From Epiperipatus broadwayi (lineage: Eukaryota; Onychophora; Udeonychophora; Euonychophora; Peripatidae), in contig JAQFVV010006543.1 in the NCBI GenBank assembly GCA_028023455.1, positions 682,001-746,000 on the forward strand: a DNA stretch of 64,000 bases, read 5' to 3'. Made by a program: the position numbers and the translations under genes. The notes under the pieces are model-generated. The model had not been told where the DNA came from and did not search any database. It saw only the letters and a program-made list of their open reading frames with translations. Of this stretch, positions 24,216 through 34,945 are shown one piece after another. Position 1 is the stretch's first letter. Every line of letters starts with the position of its first letter.

Positions 24216-24786
24216 TATTTTCAGTGCTTTATAATAGTACTGTAATATATTTTATGCAATAAAGAAGTTCAGAATTCACTTAAAATCAGGATTTCCTCAT
24301 TTTATATACACACATTAAATTTTACAAGATTATAATGTAAATCTGTTCAAACGTTATAGATGCCTATACTATGCATATTGTTGTTTTTGCATTTTAAATC
24401 ACATTCTATTTTTGCTTTTTAAAAAAAGAATATATTATCAATTAATCATTTAGTGTCCACAAGTTTATTTTTAAAAGATGAGTAACAGCATTGGCACAAT
24501 TAAATTTGACAACTAAAAATTAAAATCTGATTTTTAATTGTAATTAACAATTTAAAAAATTACGTAATGTGATCGTGAAACAATGAAATTTGATTTTTAA
24601 ACGGAATTGAAAAGTAAAAAAATAAAGACAAAAATAAGAATTTAATTTTTGTTAGTTTTAATTAAATTTTGCCCAACAGCGGTGAGTAGATATCTTTTTA
24701 TTATCATAAGTCTAAGTTCCTATTTTTATTTAAACTTTTAGTTTACTCTAATGGAGAGGAAAAAATACTCAAGAAACTGAATTTTT

Positions 24787-24880
24787 TTGGAAACAAAAAT
24801 TTCAATTTTAGATCGCTTAGAGAAATGGGAAGGATCAACAGTGATTGGAAAACGTTTTAGTTTGGGGGAATCCACTATAA
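24787..24880 (+). pseudogene. pogo/CENP-B-type helix-turn-helix remnant
   Basis: About 30 residues match the psq-like DNA-binding start of pogo/Tigger transposases (ILDRLEKWEGSTVIGKRF, GESTIRAV). After AV the frame enters YWDLDIKAIE, which is the LINE-2 3' region in an unrelated frame. Upstream the frame has a stop near 24780. This is a remnant that bound element ends in its ancestor by family analogy. Confidence 0.65.
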
Positions 24881-25075
24881 GAGCCGTTTATTGGGATTTA
24901 GATATAAAGGCCATAGAGTTGACAAAGATTATTTTGTGGAAATGGGATGGAGCAGAATATGGGAAAACTTAGACTAGAGAATGTAAAATAAAAGTAGCTA
25001 ACAGGTTTCGCTGGGCATAATTGCTGAGAGATTCTTAACTTCATTTAAGGAGAAGCTACAGTACATCACATCATC
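24881..25075 (+). mobile_element. LINE-2 3' fragment inside the pogo-like element
   Basis: Shares TTGGGATTTAGATATAAAGG, TGGAAATGGGATGGAGCAG, AATATGGGAAAAC, GCTAACAGGTTTC and GCTGAGAGATTC with 14.75-14.91 kb and 17.3-17.47 kb (inverted). Confidence 0.75.
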
Positions 25076-25511
25076 ACATGACGAATCTGATGTCTCAAAT
25101 AGTGATAATGATTAAAATACCGTACATGTATAAAAAAAATGTAAATTACGCATAAAAATATATTGTTTTGAATAAAATTAAATACTGTAGTTAATAAAAA
25201 AAGTAAAAAAAAGTTTGTCTTCTATCAATTTTTTTCAAATTTGAAATTTTTTATTAGTCTTATTTTATTTCCTTATTTTTTTATGCGAATTTTAAAGTAA
25301 TTTTACATTGTTGCTTTGCTTTTATGCGATTTTTGGAAAATTACATTACCTTTTTCCATTTTTCAAGGTAAGTTAAGTCTATTTTTGTGAGATTTCTTTT
25401 GTGCGCAATTTCTGAGGAACCTAGCTACCGCATAAAATGAGACCCAGGTGTACTAGCAAAGTGTATCAGCATTTTATCAGACACTTATTGAACAAACATA
25501 CTTATTCTGTT

Positions 25512-25985
25512 AAATCATATCGTGTGGAATGGATTCATGAAATATATAAATTTACATAACTTTATACTACATTCAAATATCAGCCTTTCAAGCTAATTGT
25601 GCATGCATCTTTTGAGAGTGTTAAATAATAAATGAATACTTTCTTCTACAATACAAGATATAGTATTTATGCAGGAATAAAAGGAATCCTCTTATTTCTA
25701 CAACTCAAATTCTTTTATATGAGCAAATCTGAAGTACTGTTGAGAAAAGTGTGAGAGTAGAATTCTCACTTTAAATTACTATTTATGATGCTTGAATGAA
25801 TGACGTCGGTGCTCATATAAAAGAATTTGAGTCATAGAAATAAGAGGATTCCTTTTATTCCTGCATAAATACTGTATCTTGTATTGTAGAAGAAAGTATT
25901 CATTTATTATTTAACACTCTCAAAAGATGCATGCACAATTAGCTTGAAAGGCTGATATTTGAATGTAATAGAAATATTTTGAATG
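25512..25985. repeat. Palindrome with arms of about 160 bases
   Basis: The left arm (about 25562-25722) contains ATTCAAATATCAGCCTTTCA, GTGCATGCATCTTTTGAGAG and GGAATAAAAGGAATCCTC. The right arm (about 25815-25975) is its near-exact reverse complement. The centre holds AGTAGAATTCTCACT, itself partly palindromic. Confidence 0.9.
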
Positions 25986-26352
25986 TAATACAATTGTAAA
26001 CCTAGCGTCATATAAAAATAAATGCTTATAACTTTATACTACTTATTTATAGAATGAATTAACTTCTTTGATTATTAAATTTGAAGAGATGCAGAATCAT
26101 TTCATTTCATAGAAAAATTGTAGAATTTGTTACTTTTAGGATTTTCTATCCTCAACACAAATGAAGGTCCCAGGATCAAATATTTGAATTTTTTTATGAA
26201 GGGATTAAAAATTTAGGCCTACTTGCAATTATATCTATATAATTGTATTAAATATTTACTTTTTCTCATATAATTGTGGATGTGCTATTATTAAAATCTA
26301 CATTATGTCTGGATAGTTTTTGATTTTTGCTATAAAGTTGTTTTAATGTTAG

Positions 26353-26473
26353 ATCATATCATGTGAAATGGATTCCTGAAATATATAAATTTACATAACT
26401 TTATACTACATTCAAATATCAGCCTTTCAAGCTAATTGTGCATGCATCTTTTGAGAGTGTTAAATAAAAAATG
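26353..26473 (+). repeat. Third, direct copy of the 25.5-kb arm
   Basis: Repeats 25512-25632 with few changes (ATCATATC, GTG, AATGGATTC, TGAAATATATAAATTTACAT, GCATGCATCTTTTGAGAGTG). It then diverges at AAATAAAAAATGG. A partial copy, not an inverted one. Confidence 0.85.
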
Positions 26474-26999
26474 GAAAATTGCGATTATATTAAGTAGAAA
26501 ATGTATTGTATATCTAATTTTTATTCCGTATTCTCATATTCTAATCTGTATAATAGAATTGCTTAACGTAATGATGCAAAGAAAGCCTTCTCTGTGAATG
26601 TAAACAATCACAACAAAAAGAAAAATACAAATAATATTCAACACATATTTAAAAATGAATTTTTATTGTATGCAGAATTAAAGTGCTGTAAAAATAAATT
26701 TTAAAATGTGTACATTTTCTAAAATGCAGTTCAATTTAATTAATATTTTTACACCTCTAGATGTTAATCCGCCTTCTCTCACAAAAAAAGACACTCCGTT
26801 GTTAAGTATAAATAACAGTTGCAGAAATAATAAAATATTCATTTAAATTTTAAAAAAAACAATAATCGACTGTACATTTCATTTTTTAAAAATCTAATTT
26901 TTATTTTAGACTGCATTTTTTAAAGAAAAGTCAGTTTAATTTTTTAAATATTTTAAAAAAATATCGCGGCAAAAACAATAACCAAAATTTATTTGATAT
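26474..26999. other. AT-rich DNA, no gene seen
   Basis: Sequence up to the left target duplication of the Merlin element. Nothing recognised. Confidence 0.4.
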
Positions 27000-27007
27000 A
27001 TAATTAT
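27000..27007 (+). repeat. Left target-site duplication of Merlin
   Basis: ATAATTAT, identical to 30956-30963. Confidence 0.85.
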
Positions 27008-27299
27008 GGTAGTCCAGTATTTACCTTGCTATGACATCATTAGCCTGAAGGCATACTTGTCTAACCATCCAATTTTTAAGATAATGTCACCTAGTGATTT
27101 GAGGACAAATGTAATCGCAAAAATTTTGTGGCATATCACGTGATGTTACGTCAAAGATCACTAGATTATAATAGGATGCCCTCAGGGTAATGACGTCATA
27201 GAAACGAAGACCGGGTGAAAGGCATGCGGTATAGGGTCAGGAGGTCAAAACAGAGAAAAAGGCACGTGGTATAGAATAATGCCAGCGGTGTCCATCCTG

Positions 27300-28340
27300 A
27301 AAAAAAAAAATGGTAAAATTAATAAATAGGTCACAAAATAGAGTGATATGCGGCAAAAAAAGATTAAAAGTAATATGTACATCATGAATAATTAACTAAA
27401 ATTGGACGCAAAATAGGAAAATGTAAGATAAATATCACTACAAAATTAATAAGTAAAAACTGCGAGTCCACAAATCCTGAAAAAAAAAATTAATAAATAG
27501 GACACAAAATAGTGATATGCGACAAAAAAAAAAAGTTAAAAGTAATATCAACATCATGAATAATTAACTAAAATTGGACGCAAAATAGGAAAATGTAAGA
27601 TAAATATCACTACAAAATTAATAAGTCATCTTAAAAGTACTATATAAATTTTAAAAAACTTATCATAAAGTGAAAACTGCGAATCTACAAATAACTGTGA
27701 GTCTACAAATATTAATTTTGTCTTTTTTAAAAAACGTATCATAAAGTGCGAGTCCAGAAGTAATAATTCTGCAAGTATTCAAATAACAATTTTGTCGTCT
27801 TAAAAAAACCTATCGTAAAGTGAAAACTGCGAGTCTACAAATATTAATTTTGTCTTTTTTAAAAAACGTATAAAGTGCGAATCCAGAAGTAATAATTCTG
27901 CAAGTATTCAAATAATAATTTTGTCATCTTAAAAAAACCTATCATAAAGTGAAAACTGCGAGTCTACAAATATTAATTTTGTCTTTTTTTAAAAACCCAA
28001 AATAGAAAATAGGAAAATGAAAGATAAATATCACTACAAAATTAATGTCATCTTAAAAGTACTATATAAATTTAAAAAAACCTATCATAAAGGAAAACTG
28101 CGAATCTACAAATAACTGCGAGTCTACAAATATTAATTTTGTCTTCTTTAAAAAACGTGTCATAAAGTGCGAGTCCAGAAGTAATAATTCTGCAAGTATT
28201 CGAATAATTTTGTCTTTTTTAAAAAAAATCCATTATAAAGTGAAAACTGTGAGTCTACAAATCATAATTAATTATAATTCAGTCATCTTAAAATTACTAT
28301 ATAAATGTATGATTTTTTTTTTAGTGGAAATAACTACGAA
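27300..28340. repeat. Direct repeats in the left part of the Merlin element
   Basis: A unit of about 130 bases containing ATCATGAATAATTAACTAAA and GGACGCAAAATAGGAAAATG occurs at about 27327-27455 and 27496-27625. A second set with AAAACTGCGAGTCTACAAAT, AAAGTGCGAGTCCAGAAGTA and TTCTGCAAGTATTC recurs several times between 27650 and 28260. It lies 3' of the transposase and is non-coding. Confidence 0.85.
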
Positions 28341-28429
28341 TAAAAACTACTGTAATTTATAAGGAAAATAAAAGATGAATATCACAGCAAAATGCGTACT
28401 TACCCAAATAACGATCAATATGGTGGACT

Positions 28430-29296
28430 GAACTGGCTTATATGTTGTAGAATTGCACCAAAATGACCATCTTTGTAGGTACACCTCCACATAAACTCCG
28501 TCAAATAGGAGTCTAAGTGTTGATATGCAGTTCCTCTGTGCTTCTTATTCCTCCATTTCACTAAACCCCACAACTTTTCAATCAACGCCAGTTGTGGGGT
28601 CTACAAAATTATACGTGTGGTTCACTCGATAGTGCTCATATCCAGCCAGCTCCAATTCTTCTGTTTTATATCCTTTCCGGCAATCGCTATAAATAGTAGT
28701 GCCTTGGTGAACATTCTCCAAAATGGCTTGCATGAGACTGGATGCACTTCTGTCTGCAACGGCTATTATAAAACATTCATCTGTTTCTCTGCAGATACCG
28801 CCAAATACCCATTGCTGTGGAAGTACTCTGCCGGCATTGTTCTTACATGTGGAGAATAGAGTTTCATCTATTTCCACAATTGTGTTAGAGCCTCTGATTT
28901 TCCGACTTTCATTACATAACAGCTTCCATGCACATACTTTGCGGAGATAGTTGTTCCAGTCAATCACAGTCTTGTCCGCCATTTCTAATTGGTCAGCACA
29001 AAATAGGATAGATGTTAATTCTCTGGACCAACAATATATAAAACGGAGAGCCATTACAAAGGATATTCTGGAGCCTTCAAACCACGTGCCTTTTCTTATG
29101 GGAGTTTTTTTCGGGCAATCTTTCAGATTGCACCGCCACTGTTTTTCAGTACCATGGATGTACTTCTTTATCTCGTGGCCGATTTCACACAATTTCACAC
29201 GGTGTAAAATTCCTTCTTGTTGAAAGAATGCTATCACCTCTTCTTCACATTTTGGGATATCCACAACTTCAGATCTCTTGTTTCAATAATAGCCAT
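28430..29296 (-). pseudogene. Merlin transposase (ISXO2-like DDE), broken at both ends
   Basis: The open frame 28578-29264 (minus strand) holds an N-terminal zinc-ribbon-like region (LCEIGHEIKKY, WRCNLKDC), KGTWFEGSRISF, FIYCWSREL, then the catalytic core: first D in IVEIDETLF, second D in TIYSDCRKGY, and YRVNHTYNFVDPTTGV. The third acidic residue is in IEKLWGLVKWRNKKHRG, which lies in another frame (about 28430-28580) right after a stop, with fewer residues than usual between GV and IEK. A small deletion not divisible by three fits. At the start, the main frame has no ATG. An ATG at 29296 (MAIIETRDLK) is in a different frame, suggesting a second frameshift near 29265-29270. The rest of the C-terminus ends ILQHISQFSPPY. 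GC content is higher than in the surroundings. Confidence 0.9.
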
Positions 29297-30955
29297 TTCT
29301 AAATTGATGTCTAAAAATGGAAAATCCGGAAAATTAATAAAATATAAAATACATCCACTTAATATCATCGAAACAATAACATGTAAATTACTTACAATTG
29401 TTGAGAAAGTAATGATTTCTTTTAAAAAATTGCTGAACTATTAAAACACTGAAAATTAAATCACTGAAAAAAATGCTGCTGCACTGAAAAAAAACGATGC
29501 AACAAATAGGAAGAAATCCACTTTTAAATCTCGTGGGTGAAGACAAAAAAAATCTCGTGGATGAAAAAATCAAATCTCTCGAATTAGTCATATCAGCGTC
29601 TTCGTTGCCATGACAACGTTCATGTGTTTTTCCGATGATGCAAAGATCAGATAATTACAGCTGTATGCCTTCAGGCTTATGATGTCATAGCAAGGTAACA
29701 AAAAATCAAATCTCTAGAATTAGTCATGTCAGTCTCTCCATTGCCATGACAACGTTCATGTGTTTTTCCGATGATGCAAATATCGGATAATTACAGTTGT
29801 GTGCCTCAGGCTAATTACATCATAGCAATGTAAATACTGGATTACCACCATTTCTAAATTGATGTCTAAAAATGGAAATCCGGAAAATTAATAAAATATA
29901 AAATACATCCACTTAATATCATCGAAAAAATAACATGTAAATTACTTACAATTGTTGAGAAAGTAATGATTTCTTTTAAAAAATTGCTAAAAAAATTGCT
30001 GAACTATTAAAACACTGAAAATTAAATCACTGAAAAAAAACACTGCTGCACTGAAAAAAAACGATGCAACAAATAGGAAGAAATCCACTTTTAAATCTCG
30101 TGGATGAAAAAATCAAATCTCTCGAATTAGTCATATCAGCGTCTTTGTTGCCATGACAATGTTCATGTGTTTTTCCGACGATGCAAAGATCGGATAATTA
30201 CAGCTGTATGCCTTCAGGCTTATGATGTCATAGCAAGGTAACAAAAAATCAAATCTCTAGAATTAGTCATGTCAGTCTCTCCGTTGCCATGACAACGTTC
30301 ATGTGTTTTTCCGACGATGCAAATATTGGATAATTACAGTTGTGTGCCTCAGGCTAATTACATCATAGCAATGTAAATACTGGATTACCGCCATTTCTAA
30401 ATTGATGTCTAAAAATGGAAAATCCGGAAAATTAATAAAATATAAAATACATCCACTTAATATCATCGAAACAATAACATGTAAATTACTTACAATTGTT
30501 GAGAAAGTAATGATTTCTTTTAAAAAATTGCTAAAAAAATTGCTGAACTATTAAAACACTGAAAATTAAATCACTGAAAAAAACGCTGCTGCACTGAAAA
30601 AAATGATGCAACAAATAGGAAGAAATCCACTTTTAAATCTCGCGGGTGAAGACGAAAAAAATCTCGTGGATGAAAAAATCAAATCTCTCGAATTAGTCAT
30701 ATCAGCGTCTTCATTGCCATGACAACGTTCATGTGTTCTTCCGACAACGCAAAGATCAGATAATTACAGCTGTATGCCTTCAGGCTTATGATGTCATAGC
30801 AAGGTAACAAAAAATCAAATCTCTAGAATTAGTCATGTCAGTCTCTTCGTTGCCATGACAATGTTCATGTGTTCTTCCGACGACGCAAATTTCAGATAAT
30901 TACAGTTGTGTGCCTCAGGCTAATTACATCATAGCAAGGTAAATACTGGATTACC
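29293..30955. repeat. Triplicated right end of the Merlin element
   Basis: Three tandem units start with CCATTTCTAAATTGATGTCT at 29293, 29848 and 30391 (555, 543 and 565 bases). Each ends with a copy of the terminal inverted repeat, TACTGGATTACC, at 29846, 30389 and 30955. Each unit is itself built from two half-copies of about 140 bases (for example 29564-29699 and 29700-29846) sharing AATTAGTCAT, TTGCCATGACAACGTTCATG, GTTTTTCCGA and ATAATTACAG. The units lie upstream of the transposase start, so they also cover its likely promoter. Confidence 0.92.
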
Positions 30956-30963
30956 ATAATTAT
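30956..30963 (+). repeat. Right target-site duplication of Merlin
   Basis: ATAATTAT, identical to 27000-27007. Confidence 0.85.
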
Positions 30964-31329
30964 AAAAACAAACATTGATAACAAAATATAAAATGCACCA
31001 AAAATAAATGTAGAAATATTTATAGATAACCCACTGTAATTTAACAAATCATAATTCAATGAAATTTCAACCTCGGAATTTTTAAATGGTGATTAAAATG
31101 CAAAATTATTGGTTAAAAAAAATTATACCAAATTGAAATGTATTTTTTATATACTATATTTACATACAGATTAATGCATTTTTGACTAATAATATGCTTA
31201 ATATAATGTTTATTCATTAATTCTATTTTTATTTTTTTTCAATTTTGTTTTTTATTGGATATTTACCACTTGACTCTATCATATGACTTCAGCTTACACA
31301 ACCTTTTCCTTTTACTACTATGCCACCTA
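30964..31329. other. AT-rich DNA, no gene seen
   Basis: Nothing recognised. Confidence 0.4.
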
Positions 31330-31605
31330 CTGTAAGCTTTAATAATTAATATAAGCCAAATGATATTGCGTAATAAATCCCTATTCAGTGCTATCTTATT
31401 CAAAATTTTCAGTTTAATTTCTAGTTATGGCTTTCATAAGCAAGCAAAAGTAAAAAATGGCTTCCAGAAAGAAGGTGCATTAAATTTTAAAGATCCAGAT
31501 GCACTGTTCCAAAATCTAAATCTTTTATCTGTAAAAGTCTGGGATATTGCATATGACACCACTGGATAAGGATTTATTAAATACTATCACCTGGCATCTA
31601 ACTAA
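31330..31605. repeat. Very degenerate family A copy
   Basis: Faint order of AATAAATCCCTATTCAGTGC, CTTATTCAA, TTTCTAGTTATGGCTTTCATA, TGGGATATTG and ACACCACTGG resembles family A. A short open frame across it (31360-31569) has no known domain and is most likely chance. Confidence 0.4.
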
Positions 31606-32755
31606 AGCTTACGATAGATAGTATAATAATCAAAGAAAAAGGATTTTAATCATTTCTTGCATATTTTGAATCTGATAATTAAATTTTTTGCCATAAGAAA
31701 ACATTCTGTTTGCTTTTTTTGTTAAGCAAGATTTTTGATTTATGAGGCATTTTAGAGAACTTATTGTTTTTATATTTGAATTAATCTCCTACACATGAGT
31801 ATGTCTTCATGTAAGTATTTGCAATAACAATTATCAATTTACCAATTAATTCAATTAAACAATCAACTATTCACTATAGTGATCTTTTAAAAAAAATTTC
31901 AAAAATTTTTTTGCAAAAAAAAGTGTCCGTTTTTTTTTAAATGGTGGCCATTTTGTAAAACTATTAACTTTATTGGATATTAATGTCATCAGGTCAATTC
32001 ATTTCCAAAAAATACTATATAAAATTTAAGCATTATTTAATAAAAACATGCCGATTCATTTTTTTGCTTATTTGATATTTTGAGATGTTGTCTTTTGACT
32101 TCTTTGATTATAAGTTTTTCTTTTGGAAAGGTTTCATTACCATGTCTAATTGTAATTCTCCAATGTATCATATTCTCTGCCATATCTTCCCAATAAAAAC
32201 AATTAACATTGCATTTTTTAGAATGTCTTTGTGATAATCTTTATTATGAAATGCAATGTGCCTCTCACATGAAAATCATATATTTATTATAAAAAAATCA
32301 TTTTAACAAGTCTTGCATTGTTTATTCATTTCTCATACCCAATCCAATGAAGGTGTGATTTTTATAATAGTGGACTCTATAGTATAATGTCCAGAAAATT
32401 GAAAAATGTACATTATTGTCTTATGCTCTTGCCATATTCTTAAATAAAAAATTTCTAATATTTCCATATTATGTCAATAGAATGTCCAAGTCTCATATCC
32501 ATACAATAAATTAGATAAAATAACAGCTCTCCTATATACAACTAAATTAATTGCAATAATTATTTCACTATGATGAAACATCTATCTCTTAGCTTTGTTA
32601 AAAGCAAGGCAGCATATGTTGGTGTTATAAAGCCTTTCACATCTTAATATAAATAATGTGAATATATTTGTATGTGATATGTGAGATTTAGCACTGTAAC
32701 TTATTTTAATCTTTCACTACCTGACTGGACCAGAAGCTTTATGATCTTAATTTTT
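31606..32755. other. AT-rich DNA, no gene seen
   Basis: One weak RTE-like string, CCAAGTCTCATATCCATA near 32487-32504, suggests an old LINE fragment. Nothing else recognised. Confidence 0.35.
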
Positions 32756-32986
32756 AATATATATATATAATATAAAAATAAAATGTCCGTTAATTAAAAC
32801 AAAATTGTAATTACAATAAAAATAATAATAATAACGGTAACAAACTATTATAAACAATCCTTAAATTTGCAGAAGTCATCATCATCATTATCAACCATTA
32901 TCAATCCACTGCAGGATGAAGGTCTCTCCAAGTTTAATCCATCTTCTCTGATCATTAGCTTCTCTTCTCCACATCACCCCTACACA

Positions 32987-33808
32987 TTATCTTATTTCAT
33001 CCATCCATCTTACATGTGGTCTCCTTCTGGGTCTTTTACAATCTCTTGGAATCCAGTTTAAAATTTCAATTGTCCATCTATTATCATCTCTTCTAGCAAC
33101 ATGTCCAGCCCAACTCCACTTCAATCTTTTAATTTTTTCAATGAGGTCAGTAACACCTGTTTGTTCTCTTACCCATATATTGCGTTTTTGATCTCTTCTT
33201 GTTACTCCCAACATACATCTCTCCATACTTCTTTGAGTGGTCTGAAGTCTCTGTATTGATCTTCTATTAAGTGTCCAAGTCTCAGATCCATAAGTAAGAA
33301 CTGGTAAAACACATTTGTTAAAAACCTTTCTTTTCAAACACATAGGCATATTTCCTTTTAATATCAAGTTATTTCTACCAAAAGCACTCCAACCAAGTTT
33401 AATTCTATGATTAATTTCCTCTATTATGTTTCCATCTGTATTAATAATCTGACCAAGGTATTTGTAACTCTTAACTTCTTCTAATTCATCATAATCAATC
33501 TTTATTTTCATATTTTGAGCAAATCGATTAAACATTACTTTAGTCTTTTTAACATTTATCTTTAGTCCTACTTTCCTACTTTCATCTGATAACTCCTGCA
33601 ACATTTCCTGCAGCTCGGAAGCATTATTTGCAAAAACAACTACATCATCTGCGAAATCTAAATGACTTAAATAATCTCCATTTACTTTCACTCCTTTAGT
33701 TTCCCATTTTAATCCACAAAATACTTCTTGCAGCACTGCTGTAAAAAGTTTTGGAGATATGGAGTCACCTTGTCTTACACCTTTGTAATCTAATTGTTGC
33801 TGTTGCAT
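32987..33808 (-). pseudogene. RTE-like reverse transcriptase, YADD box and C-terminal domain
   Basis: A 273-residue frame. GVRQGDSISPKLFTAVLQEV leads to HLDFADDVVVFA with the catalytic FADD (residues about 50-61). Then come KTKVMF, SYKYLGQIINTDG, FNKCVLPVLTYGSETWTLN and RLKWSWAGHVARRDDNRW, ending in RPRRRPHVRWMDEIR. These are the standard thumb and C-terminal blocks of this LINE group. A stop after DEIR cuts the last part found in relatives. The upstream break is described under the preceding palm segment. Confidence 0.88.
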
Positions 33809-34808
33809 TTTTATAAATATTCTTTAAAATATGACAATATCCTGGATCTATACCTTGATGATCCAATGCTTTAATCACTGAAGAAATGTTTATAGAATCA
33901 AATGCCTTTTCATAATCTACAAATCCAAAACATAATGACAACTCATATTCATTTGTCCTTTCTATAACTTCTCTCAATACTTGAACATGATCTACTGTAC
34001 TAAAACCACTTTTAAATCCAGCTTGTTCTCTTGGTTGGTGAAAATCCAAGGTTCTCTGTAGACAAGTTGTAATTATCTTGGTAAAAATTTTATATAAAAC
34101 TGATAAAAGGCTGATAGGTCTGTAATTTCTAATATCTTCTTTATCACCTTTTTTAAATATTAATATTATTACTGCATTCTTCCAATCATCCGGTACATCT
34201 TTATCATTTAGACATTTGGTATATAACTTTGCTAATATTTTTTCTGTTTCTTCACCTGCTTCTTTTAATATATCAATTATAATTCCATCATTACCTGGAG
34301 CCTTTCCTTTTTTCATACATTTAATTGCATTTCTCACTTCTTCATTTAAAATTCTGGGCAATTCGGAAGATGTAATAGATATAGGAGATACTTGTTCTTT
34401 ATTACTATATAATTCTTGATAAAAATCTTCTACCAATTTCATAATGTCATTCCTCTTTTTAGTAATAATTCCATCTTTTTTCCTTATTGCAGATATAAAT
34501 TTCCTACCAATACCAAAATGTTGTTTTACATTCTTAAGACTTTTATTTTCTTCTACAGCTTTTCTTGCTAGTTCACAGTTATACTTTCTTATATCATTTT
34601 CAACTCTTTTCCGCACCATTTTACAAAATTCAAGATATTCAATTCTTTTTAATGCATCATTCTTGCATATCTTCATATTCCTTCTTTTCTTCATAAGTTC
34701 TCTAGTCTCAGTAGAAATTTTATTAGTCAATTGCTGCTTTTTTCTACCAGCTATCTTTGTTGCAGTTTTTAAAAGTGTATCAATTATTTTCATATTAATT
34801 TCATTCAA
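33765..34808 (-). pseudogene. RTE-like reverse transcriptase, fingers and palm
   Basis: A 347-residue frame continuing the endonuclease in another frame. Visible blocks: MKKGKAPGNDGIIIDILKEA (residues about 165-185), WKNAVIILIFKKGDKEDIRN, YRPISLLSVLYKIFTKI, QAGFKSGFSTVDHV and LCFGFVDYEKAFDSI with the first catalytic D. The frame breaks just after NIYKNATATIRLQ, where the GVRQGD block continues in the 32987-33808 frame. Fewer bases than expected lie there, so a small deletion caused the break. Confidence 0.88.
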
Positions 34809-34945
34809 ATCTGAATCATGTTCAAAATCTACTAATACTTGAAACCGATTTGTAAGTTCTAATTTAAATTCATTAGAATGTTTCTGAAGATTAGGAATAT
34901 CAACTGTAAATATAGTTTTTCTTAATAATTTTTGTCTCTCTAGTT

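Larger units (their letters stand above)
23981..25450 (+). mobile_element. pogo/Tigger-like DNA transposon with TA target duplication
   Basis: Terminal inverted repeats CACCTGGGTCTCGTTTTATG (23981) and its complement CATAAAATGAGACCCAGGTG (ending 25450), flanked by TA on both sides. The TCTCGTTTTATGCG-type end is like that of Tigger/pogo members of Tc1-mariner. An internal reading at 24787-24875 gives SILDRLEKWEGSTVIGKRFS and GESTIRAV, resembling the N-terminal helix-turn-helix of pogo/CENP-B-type transposases. No catalytic domain follows. It runs instead into a LINE-2 3' end, so the element is non-autonomous. Confidence 0.85.
27008..30955 (-). mobile_element. Merlin DNA transposon, complete with 8-bp target duplication
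   Basis: Terminal inverted repeats begin GGTAGTCCAGTATTTACC at 27008 and end with the complement GGTAAATACTGGATTACC at 30955. The similarity extends inward about 50 bases. The 8-base sequence ATAATTAT flanks it directly at 27000-27007 and 30956-30963, matching the 8-9 bp duplications known for Merlin. A minus-strand DDE transposase of the ISXO2/IS1595 type lies inside at about 28430-29296. To its left are short direct repeats, and to its right is a 0.55-kb unit present three times. Transposition is cut-and-paste by family analogy. The transposase is broken here, so this copy is probably non-autonomous. Confidence 0.92.

Noticed and set aside
27300-28340. CRISPR-like array of short direct repeats
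   Set aside because: Unit length and spacing are irregular, there are no unique spacers, and the repeats lie inside a eukaryotic Merlin element.
28578-29264. Bacterial insertion sequence of the IS1595 group
   Set aside because: The protein fold is shared, but the 8-bp duplication, terminal repeats, AT-rich setting and neighbouring LINEs fit eukaryotic Merlin.
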